In this document: piece by piece, positions 27,577 to 36,686 of the stretch
Layout: every line of letters begins with the position of its first letter
How positions within the stretch are numbered: the first letter of the stretch is position 1
Notes under the pieces: generated by a model
The model's input: the letters and a program-made list of their open reading frames with translations, nothing else
Told to the model about the DNA's origin: nothing
Databases searched by the model: none
Assembly: GCA_001970955.1 (NCBI GenBank)
Contig: MPUH01000721.1
Location: 1 to 38,309 of the forward strand
Direction: 5' to 3'
Length of the DNA: 38,309 nucleotides
DNA from: Stentor coeruleus
Taxonomy: Eukaryota; Ciliophora; Heterotrichea; Heterotrichida; Stentoridae
Made by a program: the position numbers and the translations under genes

Positions 27577-29264
27577 TAAACTAACATAGATTTATTCTGA
27601 ATCAAAACTTTAATATTCGCTTTTTCTCCTCTCGCTATAATAATCCAAGCAATATCTTTTCGTTCTTTAGAACTACTCGCACTTTGGAATCTCTTAACTA
27701 AATCTTGACTAGAATTAATAGCCAAAGATATGCAATTAAACTGTTTTTGTAACTGTACCTTCTGCACTTCTCTTGGTACACCTTGAATAGAAGAGTCATT
27801 TTGTTTTGCTTCAAAAAATATCGATATAGACTTAAGATCATTTTTTAATTCTTGAGTCCTTTCTTCCGATGATTTTGACGATTTAGTTTTCATAACAGCA
27901 AATTTCCACGACTCTAAAAAATATCCAAAACTGCTTTTTAAAACATCACTAAAAACAGATAAAGGCAATTGTTCTGATAACCTTTGATAATAATCTCTCA
28001 TAATCGTCAAAAAATACGTAGCAGTATAAGGTTCATATAAAGAGATAAAAATATATGAAAACTCTCCTCGGATTATCACATAAGCAAGTAGATCAGCAAC
28101 TTTTATAAGCGAATTTTCTAATATCGCATTACAAGTTTTAAGTAAATCCTCAGCGTTTTTGAAGTTCTCAACTATACTTTCAACTGACCCTAGAAACTCA
28201 TATAAAACATTGATTCTAACTATAACTTTATTCATAACCTCCCAATTTGGTTTTTGTGTACCTTTAACGTATTTTGAAAACTCAATAACACAAGAATCTA
28301 CACCTTGACCTAATAAATACATTAAACTCGGACTTTCTTGTTTTTTCACATTATTTAATGGGAATTCTGTAATCCCAGCAATTTTCAAGCATATATCTCT
28401 TATAAAACTCTCTATATACCCTTCCCAATATTCACTTGAATTCCGACATTTATCTTTTAACTCTTCAATTATCCCTTGAACACAGTTTTCTATAAAACCT
28501 GATAATTTTTCAGTATATTCGTCAGTGTTTTCAAAGAATTTTTCTATTTCAATAAATATGTTTGAGATCCTTGGAGTAAGCCATTCTTCTAAGATTCTAT
28601 TTACGCTCTGTTGGTTTCCAAGGATTTTATCTAGGATTTCTTCAGGATCTTGAGATGATTTAGGCTTTTTATTTCTACCAATTATAATATCAGTGATTTT
28701 TTCTTTGATATGTTCTTCGATTTCAAACATTTTTATGTTTAATTTGTGTTTTATTTCACTTAGGACGTTAGTATTTCTTTCTTGTATTTCTTTCATGCTT
28801 TTTTTAGCTGTTTCGATTTGACTTACTAAAATATTTTCTTCATTTTCTTTGGAGTCGACTAGGAATGCAGCATAATTTGTAAGTTTACTTCGATAATCTT
28901 GTTCGCATATATAACAAGCTTCGATAAGTTTATGATAAGAATCTTTAAATTCTAGTTTAAGCCTAGAGATTTCTCTTACAGATATCATTTCTAAGGTTTT
29001 TGATAGTTGGTAATGAGTATTTTGCGATAATGAAATGTGGTTTTTTAGTATTTTTAAACAGTCTTGAATTGGTTCATGGTTAATTTTTTCTAAACGTGCC
29101 AAATTTCCGGTTTTATCCATAAAAGATAATAACGCTGATGAGTAAGTGTACTCAACTCCGCACCAATCACGCAAAAAGTCGCTAATCATATTCAAAGTTC
29201 CATTAAAAGCCTTCTTTTTGGTTTTGAGTTGAGATATCATATCTAACTCTTCACTTTTCCTCAT
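27576..29264 (-). CDS. F-BAR-like N-terminus with Sec6/MUN-like helical C-terminus
   Basis: 562 residues from the ATG at 29264; the frame extends a few codons upstream only from TTG. Residues about 14-185 are helical with the rhythm of an F-BAR domain: FLRDWCGVEYTYSSALLSFM resembles the family's 'Glu-x-x-Tyr-Ala-x-x-Leu' helix, followed by a HISLSQNTHYQLSKTLE segment and KDSYHKLIEACY. The C-terminal 200 residues are again all helix, with YEPYTATYFLTIMRDYYQRL and LSVFSDVLKSSFGYFLESW, which recall the helical bundles of exocyst Sec6 and MUN-type tethers. In those families the parts bend membranes and tether vesicles. The F-BAR call is moderate and the tether call weak. No membrane helix or signal peptide. 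The start is 119 bases from that of the divergent coiled-coil gene. Confidence 0.5.
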   Translation of the reverse strand: MRKSEELDMISQLKTKKKAFNGTLNMISDFLRDWCGVEYTYSSALLSFMDKTGNLARLEKINHEPIQDCLKILKNHISLSQNTHYQLSKTLEMISVREISRLKLEFKDSYHKLIEACYICEQDYRSKLTNYAAFLVDSKENEENILVSQIETAKKSMKEIQERNTNVLSEIKHKLNIKMFEIEEHIKEKITDIIIGRNKKPKSSQDPEEILDKILGNQQSVNRILEEWLTPRISNIFIEIEKFFENTDEYTEKLSGFIENCVQGIIEELKDKCRNSSEYWEGYIESFIRDICLKIAGITEFPLNNVKKQESPSLMYLLGQGVDSCVIEFSKYVKGTQKPNWEVMNKVIVRINVLYEFLGSVESIVENFKNAEDLLKTCNAILENSLIKVADLLAYVIIRGEFSYIFISLYEPYTATYFLTIMRDYYQRLSEQLPLSVFSDVLKSSFGYFLESWKFAVMKTKSSKSSEERTQELKNDLKSISIFFEAKQNDSSIQGVPREVQKVQLQKQFNCISLAINSSQDLVKRFQSASSSKERKDIAWIIIARGEKANIKVLIQNKSMLV

Positions 29265-29383
29265 AATAATAACCAATGATAAAATTCACATTTACACAAT
29301 TTTTTTTGATTCAAATTTTTCATCTTTCTTTCTAAACAATTTTTTAAATAAATCAGAATAATCTATGGTGAAAATAATATAGT
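29265..29383. promoter_or_regulatory. Compact divergent promoter region
   Basis: Only 119 bases separate the ATG of the minus-strand F-BAR-like gene from that of the plus-strand coiled-coil gene. Both promoters and 5' leaders must fit here, or be shared. No TATA-like element stands out from the general AT-richness. Confidence 0.5.
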
Positions 29384-31405
29384 ATGAATCGGATCAACGA
29401 CTCATTAGCCAGAGCAATGGAAGAAATCGATTACAACATAGAAACAAGTTCTGCTGAAGAAGCAGATATTTTAAGAGTAGATATCGACAAACTTAGATCC
29501 AGTACCGAAGATGAAATATTAAAACTTCGAGAGGAATATTTACAAAGAGAATCAGAACTTTTAAATCAACTCTCTGAAGAAGAAAAAATTGCAATGATAA
29601 ACTCAAGGCCGGAATGTTTATTTTCTGAATGTTCCCCATTAGTAATTGATGATAGTAAAGCTTTCAATGAATACAATGAAAAAGATTCACAGTTATGGAC
29701 CTCTTCAAAGGATAATATGAAATCTGTGAATAAAAGCAATAGGGATTTTAGTTTTTCTCCTGAGAGATCAAAAAAAACTCCTAAAGATGATTTGGCTGAA
29801 CTTGAAAGTAGAATTAAAGCAGAAATGGAAGCTGAGTATTCAAAAAGCGAGGCTGATTTAGTTAAGGAATATGAAGGGAAGATGGAAAATGCTGTTAGAG
29901 ATGTTGAGATAAAATTGAACCAGTATTGGGAATCCCGGGCTGATGAACTTGAGGAAAAAATTAAAGCACTTGAAGATTCTAAGCCGAAAACAGCTAAAGA
30001 TCTTGATAAGAAGTATCAGGAGTATTATGAAGAATTGCTAGAAAAGGAAAAAGAGGAACTTGCAGAAGAGTTAGAAGGGAAGATTAGAGAAAAGTATGAA
30101 TTGCTACTACAGCAGGAAATGAGTAGTACAAGTGGATTGGACTTTGAAACTGAAAGACAAATAAGAGAAGAGATGGAGTATGCTTTTCAACAAAGATTAC
30201 GAGATGAGAAACAGGCATGGGAAGCTGAAATTGAAGCCAACATCATGCACGAGCTTCGAAAAAAGTCCGATTTCAGCCTAAAACAAAAAATCGAAGCAAT
30301 TGAAGACAGAGTAAAAAATGAAGCTACCCAAGAAATCAACAACAAAATTTCTGAAATAAAAAAACAAGCTGATGAAAAAATCTCAAAATATCTTACAGAC
30401 TCCCAAAAAGATGATATAGAAGCCTTAAGACAAACTTTCAAAGATGAATACAAACAAAAACTTAGATCTGAACAAGACTCAACTTTAAAAGCATATTTAG
30501 ACCCAAAGCAAAAAATGCTCATAGAACAAGAGTTAAGAAAAGAACTAGCTGAAAAATTAGAAAAAGAAATATATGAAGAAGCTGAACAAAATCTAAGGGT
30601 CAAAGTTAAAAATGAACTTGCGGATTTGTATAAAAATAGACAAAAAAAACTTAGACAAGATATGAAAAATAAACTCAAACATGCTGAAGAAAAACTTAAT
30701 GAACAGTGTAAGTCTGAAATCGAACAACAAGTTGCTGAAATTGTTGTGAAAAGAGAAAAGGAACTTATGAGTGATTATAAAAAACAACTTGAAAGGAATA
30801 AAAAAGAAATTGAAGCTCAGTTGACTAAGGAATTCGAAGCTAAGTATTTAAAAGAACGAGAAGCCCTTAACGATGAGTTGACTGAAATAACAAAAAACAA
30901 AGCGTTATTAACTGCTCAATTGAAAAGCGTGAAACAACAAAAGAAGGAAGAGTTATCAAGAATTAAAAAACAAAGGGAAGAAATACATGAAAAACTTCAA
31001 GAACTTGCCCAACCAGTACTTGAAGTTAAACCTACTCCACCTCCAGTAAAGTCACATATTTTTTCAAATGAAGATTTTGAAGAAAATTATCATGAGAATA
31101 AAAGTGCTATTTCGCCTATTCCTCCAAATGAATCTGTGGAAAAAGTTAAAACTACCAGTTATTTTCAACATGAACCAGTTGTTGTTGAACAAGTTGCTAG
31201 GAAAATTCCTTCTCCTATAGTTCAAGAAAAGAATGAAATTGAAAATCGCAGGAGATTGTTACCAAGATATAATACTCAGGATTTGTTAAATCAAATATTA
31301 TCGCAGAATAATGAGGAAATACGCAAAGCTCATAAGTCGTTGGAAGATACTCAAGAACCCCCGATTTATTATAGGAAACTTATTGAGCATCCTTCTAAAA
31401 AATAA
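29384..31405 (+). CDS. Long Glu/Lys-rich coiled-coil protein, unknown
   Basis: 673 residues. Residues 1-70 are a first coiled coil. A Ser-rich linker at about 95-130 has a phosphosite-like SFSPERSKK. Residues about 136-545 are continuous highly charged coiled coil rich in Glu, Lys, Gln and Arg (EEKIKALEDSKPKTAKDLDK). A Pro-containing linker (PVLEVKPTPPPVKSH) and a disordered tail ending in a YRKLIEHPSKK stretch follow. The layout of long rod, disordered tail and no introns suits a cytoskeletal or ciliary structural protein, but I find no diagnostic motif, and similarity to named coiled-coil proteins would be compositional only. Confidence 0.65.
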   Translation: MNRINDSLARAMEEIDYNIETSSAEEADILRVDIDKLRSSTEDEILKLREEYLQRESELLNQLSEEEKIAMINSRPECLFSECSPLVIDDSKAFNEYNEKDSQLWTSSKDNMKSVNKSNRDFSFSPERSKKTPKDDLAELESRIKAEMEAEYSKSEADLVKEYEGKMENAVRDVEIKLNQYWESRADELEEKIKALEDSKPKTAKDLDKKYQEYYEELLEKEKEELAEELEGKIREKYELLLQQEMSSTSGLDFETERQIREEMEYAFQQRLRDEKQAWEAEIEANIMHELRKKSDFSLKQKIEAIEDRVKNEATQEINNKISEIKKQADEKISKYLTDSQKDDIEALRQTFKDEYKQKLRSEQDSTLKAYLDPKQKMLIEQELRKELAEKLEKEIYEEAEQNLRVKVKNELADLYKNRQKKLRQDMKNKLKHAEEKLNEQCKSEIEQQVAEIVVKREKELMSDYKKQLERNKKEIEAQLTKEFEAKYLKEREALNDELTEITKNKALLTAQLKSVKQQKKEELSRIKKQREEIHEKLQELAQPVLEVKPTPPPVKSHIFSNEDFEENYHENKSAISPIPPNESVEKVKTTSYFQHEPVVVEQVARKIPSPIVQEKNEIENRRRLLPRYNTQDLLNQILSQNNEEIRKAHKSLEDTQEPPIYYRKLIEHPSKK

Positions 31406-31625
31406 GTAGATTAATAATATATCATTAGGAGTTTGCAGGGTTTTTATATTGAAAAAAGTGTATTTTTAAGAGGATGTATTATTTACAAGGGAAAATATAT
31501 GTTTTTTATTGTACTAATAGTAAATTGCTATACCCTGATCTTTAAACAAATAATTGTAATGATGAATACTAAATATATTATGCATATTTTAAACAGTAAA
31601 ATATTTACACTAATATAAATTTATT

Positions 31626-32300
31626 ATGAACGAACCTACTAAAACTCCTACAGGATTTTATTCCCACCGATATCTGAAAAACTTATCTTCAAAAAGACCA
31701 AAAACCGCGAGAGATCAAAACCCCAGCTTACAAATATTCCCATTGAAAAATCTATTAAGAAAATCCTCAATTCTCATCCACAAAGAACATTTTGCTGAAG
31801 ACCAAAACATACATAGAGCTTTGAAGCAAAAAAAATCTTCCGCTTCAGAGGAGGTCATTAAATTCCCTACGGAAAAACCTCAAAAAAGTATATCAAAACC
31901 ATTGTATTCAATATATAAACTAGAAAAAAGTCGCAGTGTTGCTACAATAGTGATAAAAAGTTATGATAAACTCCCTGTCAAAACAGAGAACACAAATGGA
32001 AAATCTTTAAGTCTTGATAGAAATATCACTGAAAGTAGTACTAGGATAATAAGTGATCTAACAAAAAACTGGGAGATGCCTAAAAACAAAACTACATATA
32101 AGATGAAAACTCAAAAAATTGAGTTTAATAGCGCACCACAAACTACTTCTCGTGAAAGCAACATGAAAAAAAATGCATTTAAAGGAGAGAATACTGTTAA
32201 AGGATATCCATTTATAAAACTTGCTAGGATGTTTGCTGAAAATTGCACACAAAATGTTGAATTCTGCGTCACCTCTACACGCAGAGGACCATTTACATAA
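31626..32300 (+). CDS. Basic disordered protein, unknown
   Basis: 224 residues, Lys/Ser/Thr-rich and low in hydrophobic residues, with no recognisable domain. Features are RPKTARDQN near residue 25, a PLYSIYKLEKSRSVATIVI stretch in the middle and a Cys-containing C-terminus (FAENCTQNVEFCVTSTRRG). The sequence RPKTAR recalls short basic motifs common in ciliate axonemal or cortical proteins, but that is weak. It is convergent with the CDC23 gene, with about 150 bases between stops. An in-frame ATG at 31626 follows stops, supporting the start. Confidence 0.55.
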   Translation: MNEPTKTPTGFYSHRYLKNLSSKRPKTARDQNPSLQIFPLKNLLRKSSILIHKEHFAEDQNIHRALKQKKSSASEEVIKFPTEKPQKSISKPLYSIYKLEKSRSVATIVIKSYDKLPVKTENTNGKSLSLDRNITESSTRIISDLTKNWEMPKNKTTYKMKTQKIEFNSAPQTTSRESNMKKNAFKGENTVKGYPFIKLARMFAENCTQNVEFCVTSTRRGPFT

Positions 32301-32452
32301 ATATAAAGATATTAAAATTAAAACTTTAGTTTTAGGTCTGAGAAAAAATACTTTCCCAACTTCTACAGCATTCCTTCCAATATAAAACCCTAAATTAATA
32401 TTTCCATCTAAATCTTACCTATTATACTAATATCTTTCTATTCCCATAATTA

Positions 32453-34045
32453 CTAATTAAATTCCGTTTGTCTTATATGATAAGTAGCTCTATCCAACTC
32501 AGCTCCACCAAAATCATAAAGTCTCCTAGCATAAGTTGCCGCTTCCTCACTCATATTTTTCGAAAGATAATACTGTTTCAAAAACATAATCGCCTCAACA
32601 GTTTCTTCCCCTGTATCATTTTCCATATCTTTTCTCGACAAGCTTTCCAAAAAGCATTTTGCCGCTTTTTCAGTCAGCCCAAGTCTTCCATACAGCCTTG
32701 CCAACCTATGTAAAACAACTCCTTCCCTATCCTTAAGCCTTTCAGCTTTTTCATAGCATTTTGTCGAATCACTAGTTTTCCCCATTTTTTCATAACAAGT
32801 CCCTAAAGCAACCCATAAACGTGAATCTTGTGGTCTAGTTAAAATAGCTTTATAATAATAATAAATAGCATAAAGATTCATATCACTAACTTCATATGTT
32901 TCAGCAAGACCATACCAAGCTCTATAATCTTTAGGATCAAGTTCAATAGCAGTTCTATAAGATTCAATAGCTTTAGTAACATTTTGCATTTCTAAATACT
33001 CATGACCCATCAATATCCAAGCTGGTAGATAATTTTTATCTAATTCAGTTGCTCTTTTAAAATAAACCATAGCTCTTGTATGGTCGTTTTTTAAACTATA
33101 ATAATTACCTAAGACAAAACATGTTTCAGGTCTGTATTTATCATTTTGAAACATCCGATAAGCTAAATAACTAAGCTTGCCTGATTCTTCTCGAACATAT
33201 AATATATTAGAATAAACATCCATAAGTTCATAACTATATGGATCTACTTCTTCAACTTGTTCAAACCATATTATAGCATTTGTATAATCATCCATAAGAA
33301 AGAACTCATTTCCTATTTGTGAGTATATAAACGAACTACTTGGGAAATATTTTTCAGCTACAAGGGCATATAAATCAATACTTTCTTCAGTTTTCTGCAT
33401 TTTATGATAGAATTGAGCTATAAAGAAATTCTTCATCCAATGGTTTTTTATTTTAGCCAAACAATCATTATCACATAAATCTACAAGTTCTAACCAGGCT
33501 GACCAGTTTATAGGAAAATCATTTAAACTTCTAACAAGAAGTTCTTTAGCAACATCAGTCTCACCTCTATGTTTTTTTACTACACCTAGTAAATATGCAC
33601 ACATTGGGTCGATTGGTTTAAGTTGTGAATCAATACTAAAAAGTTGCCGATTTTCCATTTCTTTACCTTCTTCAATACTTTCTTCTTCTCTTCTGAATTC
33701 CCCATACATGAACATTGAGTAATGATATAAGAAATATGCTTGAGGGAAATTTGGCTTTGAATATTCTGTTAAAACTGATGCAGCTTTTATGTATTCTTTT
33801 AAATCAAATAAAGTTTTTGCTAGTTGCAAATTATCGTATGAAGAATTTAATGAATCTTGATAAGGAGGTTTTGGAGGGGATTGGACTGGGATGCTTATGA
33901 GTAACTGAGCAGCCCATTTTGAACTTTGGTAAAGCTTGTATGAACTTAGTAAAGATACTGCGTATCTTAGTTCTTGTCTTGCTTCTTCAAGGTTACTTAT
34001 TAAAATTGCGGGCTCTGTGATTTTGTTAAAAGGACTTGCTTCCAT
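32453..34045 (-). CDS. CDC23: Anaphase-promoting complex subunit CDC23/APC8
   Basis: 530 residues (animal CDC23 about 590). The N-terminal box LRYAVSLLSSYKLYQSSKWA matches the conserved APC8 start (sequence around 'L-x-S-S-K-W-A-x-E-L'). From about residue 70 it is a TPR superhelix; the central repeats are highly conserved: RPETCFVLGNYYSLKNDHTR, AWILMGHEYLEMQNVTKAIE, YRTAIELDPKDYRAWYGLAE, DSRLWVALGTCYEKMGK. CDC23 is a scaffold TPR subunit of the APC/C ubiquitin ligase, which drives anaphase and mitotic exit. The C-terminus (MFLKQYYLSKNMSEEAATYA) also fits. No introns; the stop is TAG. Confidence 0.93.
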   Translation of the reverse strand: MEASPFNKITEPAILISNLEEARQELRYAVSLLSSYKLYQSSKWAAQLLISIPVQSPPKPPYQDSLNSSYDNLQLAKTLFDLKEYIKAASVLTEYSKPNFPQAYFLYHYSMFMYGEFRREEESIEEGKEMENRQLFSIDSQLKPIDPMCAYLLGVVKKHRGETDVAKELLVRSLNDFPINWSAWLELVDLCDNDCLAKIKNHWMKNFFIAQFYHKMQKTEESIDLYALVAEKYFPSSSFIYSQIGNEFFLMDDYTNAIIWFEQVEEVDPYSYELMDVYSNILYVREESGKLSYLAYRMFQNDKYRPETCFVLGNYYSLKNDHTRAMVYFKRATELDKNYLPAWILMGHEYLEMQNVTKAIESYRTAIELDPKDYRAWYGLAETYEVSDMNLYAIYYYYKAILTRPQDSRLWVALGTCYEKMGKTSDSTKCYEKAERLKDREGVVLHRLARLYGRLGLTEKAAKCFLESLSRKDMENDTGEETVEAIMFLKQYYLSKNMSEEAATYARRLYDFGGAELDRATYHIRQTEFN

Positions 34046-34195
34046 AAAATATTTAATTTAAAGATAGTTTTTGATATTGTATTGAAGATGAGTGGATTTT
34101 GATTTTATCATTTATTAGAATTTATATTGATGAGTTTTTAAACACATAATTAGAGGTATATTAATCCAATATAAATTATATTAATTTGTGTCAGC

Positions 34196-34591
34196 TTAAT
34201 CGGCATTAACAACAATTTGAGGTACTTCTGTACTGCTTTTCATCCGACGAGATTTTAAGAAATTCTCAATGTACTGTTTAGATTTAGGCAATATGGAATT
34301 GAATTTTTCCTTTTTATCGTTTTCTTCATCACTATCTTCAACTTTTCTCAGCTTTTTTCCTGATACAGGCATTAGAACTTGTAATTTGTTAGCATATTTT
34401 TCAGCTTTTTTAGCTAAAGTAGAACCTTTTTTTTGAGTTGGGTTATGAGAATTCCGTCCTTTCGAATTAATAACCGCATATTTTCTTATTAAGTCTGATT
34501 CATGTAAAGGTCTCATAAATTTCTTATCAATACTAAAGGCTAGATTAACTTTTTTACCTCCACTGCTTCTTTTTGATGCTGCTTTTTCCAT
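34196..34591 (-). CDS. Basic protein, possibly the C-terminal tail of the upstream channel
   Basis: 131 residues, Lys/Ser-rich and disordered, with an acidic patch (VEDSDEENDKKEK). No known domain. Its ATG lies four bases after the TGA of the channel gene on the same strand, leaving no room for a 3' end plus a promoter. The channel's last codons run through eight consecutive A residues (sense strand; 34601-34608). One A fewer would make the channel read straight into this frame through the linker Asp-Glu-Ile-Met. So either this is an independent (bicistronic) ORF or, more likely, the tail of the channel split by a homopolymer indel. Confidence 0.5.
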   Translation of the reverse strand: MEKAASKRSSGGKKVNLAFSIDKKFMRPLHESDLIRKYAVINSKGRNSHNPTQKKGSTLAKKAEKYANKLQVLMPVSGKKLRKVEDSDEENDKKEKFNSILPKSKQYIENFLKSRRMKSSTEVPQIVVNAD

Positions 34592-34595
34592 AATT

Positions 34596-36254
34596 TCATC
34601 TTTTTTTTAGTTTTATAAGCATACGTTTGCAATCTTTTGCTATATGTTTTAGTTTTTTGCATAAATAACATTTAATTCCAAGCATGCTTAGATTATTTTC
34701 TGCTCTTTTTATAATTTCTTTTGTAATAACTTGTTCTGAAGGATGATCTGTTAATAATCTATTAAATGTTTCCTTATCAAGATAGACTAATTCAGTAAAA
34801 GTGTCACATCTTGCTGAAGCGCTACGACATGTGCCAAGAAAGAACCCTAATTCACCGAAAGATTTTGATTTTCTAAGGGATTTGTATATGGTTTTAGATC
34901 TTTGACTAAATATATCAACAGATCCATTTATAATAAAATATATAGAACTTCCTTTTTCTCCTTCTAAAAACACCAAGTCTCCTTTTGCGCATATCTGCAT
35001 CTTCATAAAATACCCCACATACTTTATAAACCCAGTAGAATAATTTTGGAAAACCGTATGATTCTCTAAATATGCCGCTCTTGTATATGTAAAAATTTCG
35101 AGTTTCAAAGGTTGAGAAATCATACACAGCAACTCAGTTTCCTTACCAACATTTTCTTTTTCAACTTCCCTCATATAATTTACATATCTTACAATCCTAT
35201 ATCTCAAATTCTTCGGAATATTCTTTTTATCTAAAACTTTCTTTATTTGATAAATAATATCTTTAGTCTGATTTGAATAATATGTATATTTACTTACAAT
35301 ACTTTGTATCTCTCCAAGGGTAAATGCAAAAATCAAACTTTCAATACACATAACAACTATTATCCCTAAAAGATTATGATCATAAGATTTTTTAGGGGAT
35401 TCATATCCAACTGATGTCATTGTTAGGATAACAATATAAACTTGACGTAAATACATATCATAATGATTATGTTTATAAAGAACCCAATCGTCAGGAGATT
35501 CAACCAAGGAGATTTTGAAATTATATTCCATAAAGCAACATATGAAATGGCATAAAAGGCTAAATACAATAGAAAAATAGAAAAGTCTTGTTAAAAACAC
35601 TGATGTTGGATTACTCCAAAAGTCTTCAATAGTAAAAAATAAAGGTCGCATGTAATAGAGTCGGAGCATTTTTAGGAAAAGAAATAAGGTGGTTGGGTTG
35701 AAAAACTGAGATAAATCTTCTTTGAGGAGTAATATTTGAAATGGAAGGATACTCCATATATCAATTATCAGGTAGGTTTTTAGGTAAAATTTCATGATGG
35801 TTTTTCTGTCGGTTATTAATTTCCCTTTACGATATAAACAAGTGTTTAAAGATACTGGGATATTTACTATAAGTAAGATGTTACTTAGCTCTAGGTAAGT
35901 TTTTATCTCACTAGAAATTTTAAAAGTAAAGCTAAGATGATAAGGTATAATAAATGCATATGATATTGTCACGAATATACAGCAAAGATCCCAAAATAGT
36001 TTTAGTAGAGATTCAGGGTAGATTAAAAACATTGTATCTTTATCTTTTTGAATAATCTGCTTTACAGGAAAATACTCAGATTTTTTTGGTTTTTTCTTAC
36101 GTAAGCGTTGCAGCTCAAATGGCTTTGGTATTTTTTTTTGCTTGAGCAGAGATTGAGAGGACCATGATTTTCGAAAAGCGTTTGTGGTAATTCTTGATTG
36201 GTTTTTCATTTTACTTATTTCTATGTTTACTAAGTAAATTATTTTTTTTATCAT
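34596..36254 (-). CDS. Cyclic-nucleotide-binding-domain potassium-type channel with zinc knuckle
   Basis: 552 residues from the ATG at 36254; Met16 (codon at 36209) is an alternative start. The N-terminus is basic. Six membrane helices run from about 85 to 310, including S4-like FLFLKMLRLYYMRPLF with only three basic residues. The pore helix leads to TSVGYESP, with G283-Y284-E285 where K+ channels have Gly-Tyr-Gly. A C-linker with RYRIVRYVNYMREVE follows, then a CNBD (KGDLVFLEGEKGSSIYFIING; FGE at 466-468; CRSASARC with Arg477 in the phosphate-binding cassette). The last 24 residues hold a Cx2Cx4Hx4C zinc knuckle: C529, C532, H537, C542. The family (EAG/HCN/CNG) carries K+ or mixed cation current in cilia and cortex. 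The Glu in the filter and the terminal knuckle are unusual; the ion preference cannot be stated. Confidence 0.85.
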   Translation of the reverse strand: MIKKIIYLVNIEISKMKNQSRITTNAFRKSWSSQSLLKQKKIPKPFELQRLRKKKPKKSEYFPVKQIIQKDKDTMFLIYPESLLKLFWDLCCIFVTISYAFIIPYHLSFTFKISSEIKTYLELSNILLIVNIPVSLNTCLYRKGKLITDRKTIMKFYLKTYLIIDIWSILPFQILLLKEDLSQFFNPTTLFLFLKMLRLYYMRPLFFTIEDFWSNPTSVFLTRLFYFSIVFSLLCHFICCFMEYNFKISLVESPDDWVLYKHNHYDMYLRQVYIVILTMTSVGYESPKKSYDHNLLGIIVVMCIESLIFAFTLGEIQSIVSKYTYYSNQTKDIIYQIKKVLDKKNIPKNLRYRIVRYVNYMREVEKENVGKETELLCMISQPLKLEIFTYTRAAYLENHTVFQNYSTGFIKYVGYFMKMQICAKGDLVFLEGEKGSSIYFIINGSVDIFSQRSKTIYKSLRKSKSFGELGFFLGTCRSASARCDTFTELVYLDKETFNRLLTDHPSEQVITKEIIKRAENNLSMLGIKCYLCKKLKHIAKDCKRMLIKLKKR

Positions 36255-36259
36255 ATCTA

Positions 36260-36398
36260 ACCTATTATTGTGTTAATATTTTGGAATTATAAAATAATCA
36301 AAACTTCAGAATCTTATAAATTTAACAANACCTATTATTGTGTTAATATTTTGGAATTATAAAATAATCAAAACTTCAGAATCTTATAAATTTAACAA
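36260..36398. repeat. 69-bp direct duplication around an N (assembly join)
   Basis: 36260-36328 and 36330-36398 are identical and separated only by the N at 36329. Confidence 0.92.
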
Positions 36399-36495
36399 AC
36401 AAAAAATGATGATGATTAGGTTTATTTATACTTTCTATTTATCTGTTATTTTTATATCTAAACGTTTGCTTCAAAATTAACAGTAAATTAAAATC

Positions 36496-36614
36496 TATAA
36501 TCTTATATAGAAATATACTATAGCAACTCGAGTTTATCTATAAAAAACTTATTGNTATAATCTTATATAGAAATATACTATAGCAACTCGAGTTTATCTA
36601 TAAAAAACTTATTG
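36496..36614. repeat. 59-bp direct duplication around an N (assembly join)
   Basis: 36496-36554 and 36556-36614 are identical and separated only by the N at 36555. Confidence 0.92.
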
Positions 36615-36686
36615 AATCTTCCGGCTTATCAAACGAAATCATTTTTTCAATGAAAATAACTGTAATTACCTATACCTGATAATATT

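Larger units (their letters stand above)
36255..36686. other. Divergent intergenic region inflated by two assembly joins
   Basis: Nominally 432 bases between the channel start (minus) and the coiled-coil gene (plus). It contains two N-flanked duplications; removing the extra copies and Ns leaves roughly 302 bases. No promoter element recognised. Confidence 0.6.

Noticed and set aside
30187..30787. Ser/Phe-rich minus-strand ORFs within the long coiled-coil gene
   Set aside because: Antisense reading of Glu/Lys-rich coding sequence gives Ser/Phe-rich frames; no independent evidence.
31433..31618. Short hydrophobic ORF between two plus-strand genes
   Set aside because: Typical chance translation of AT-rich intergenic DNA, with no supporting context.
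32385..32396. Telomere-like CCCTAAA
   Set aside because: A single unit within AT-rich sequence, not tandem and not at an end.
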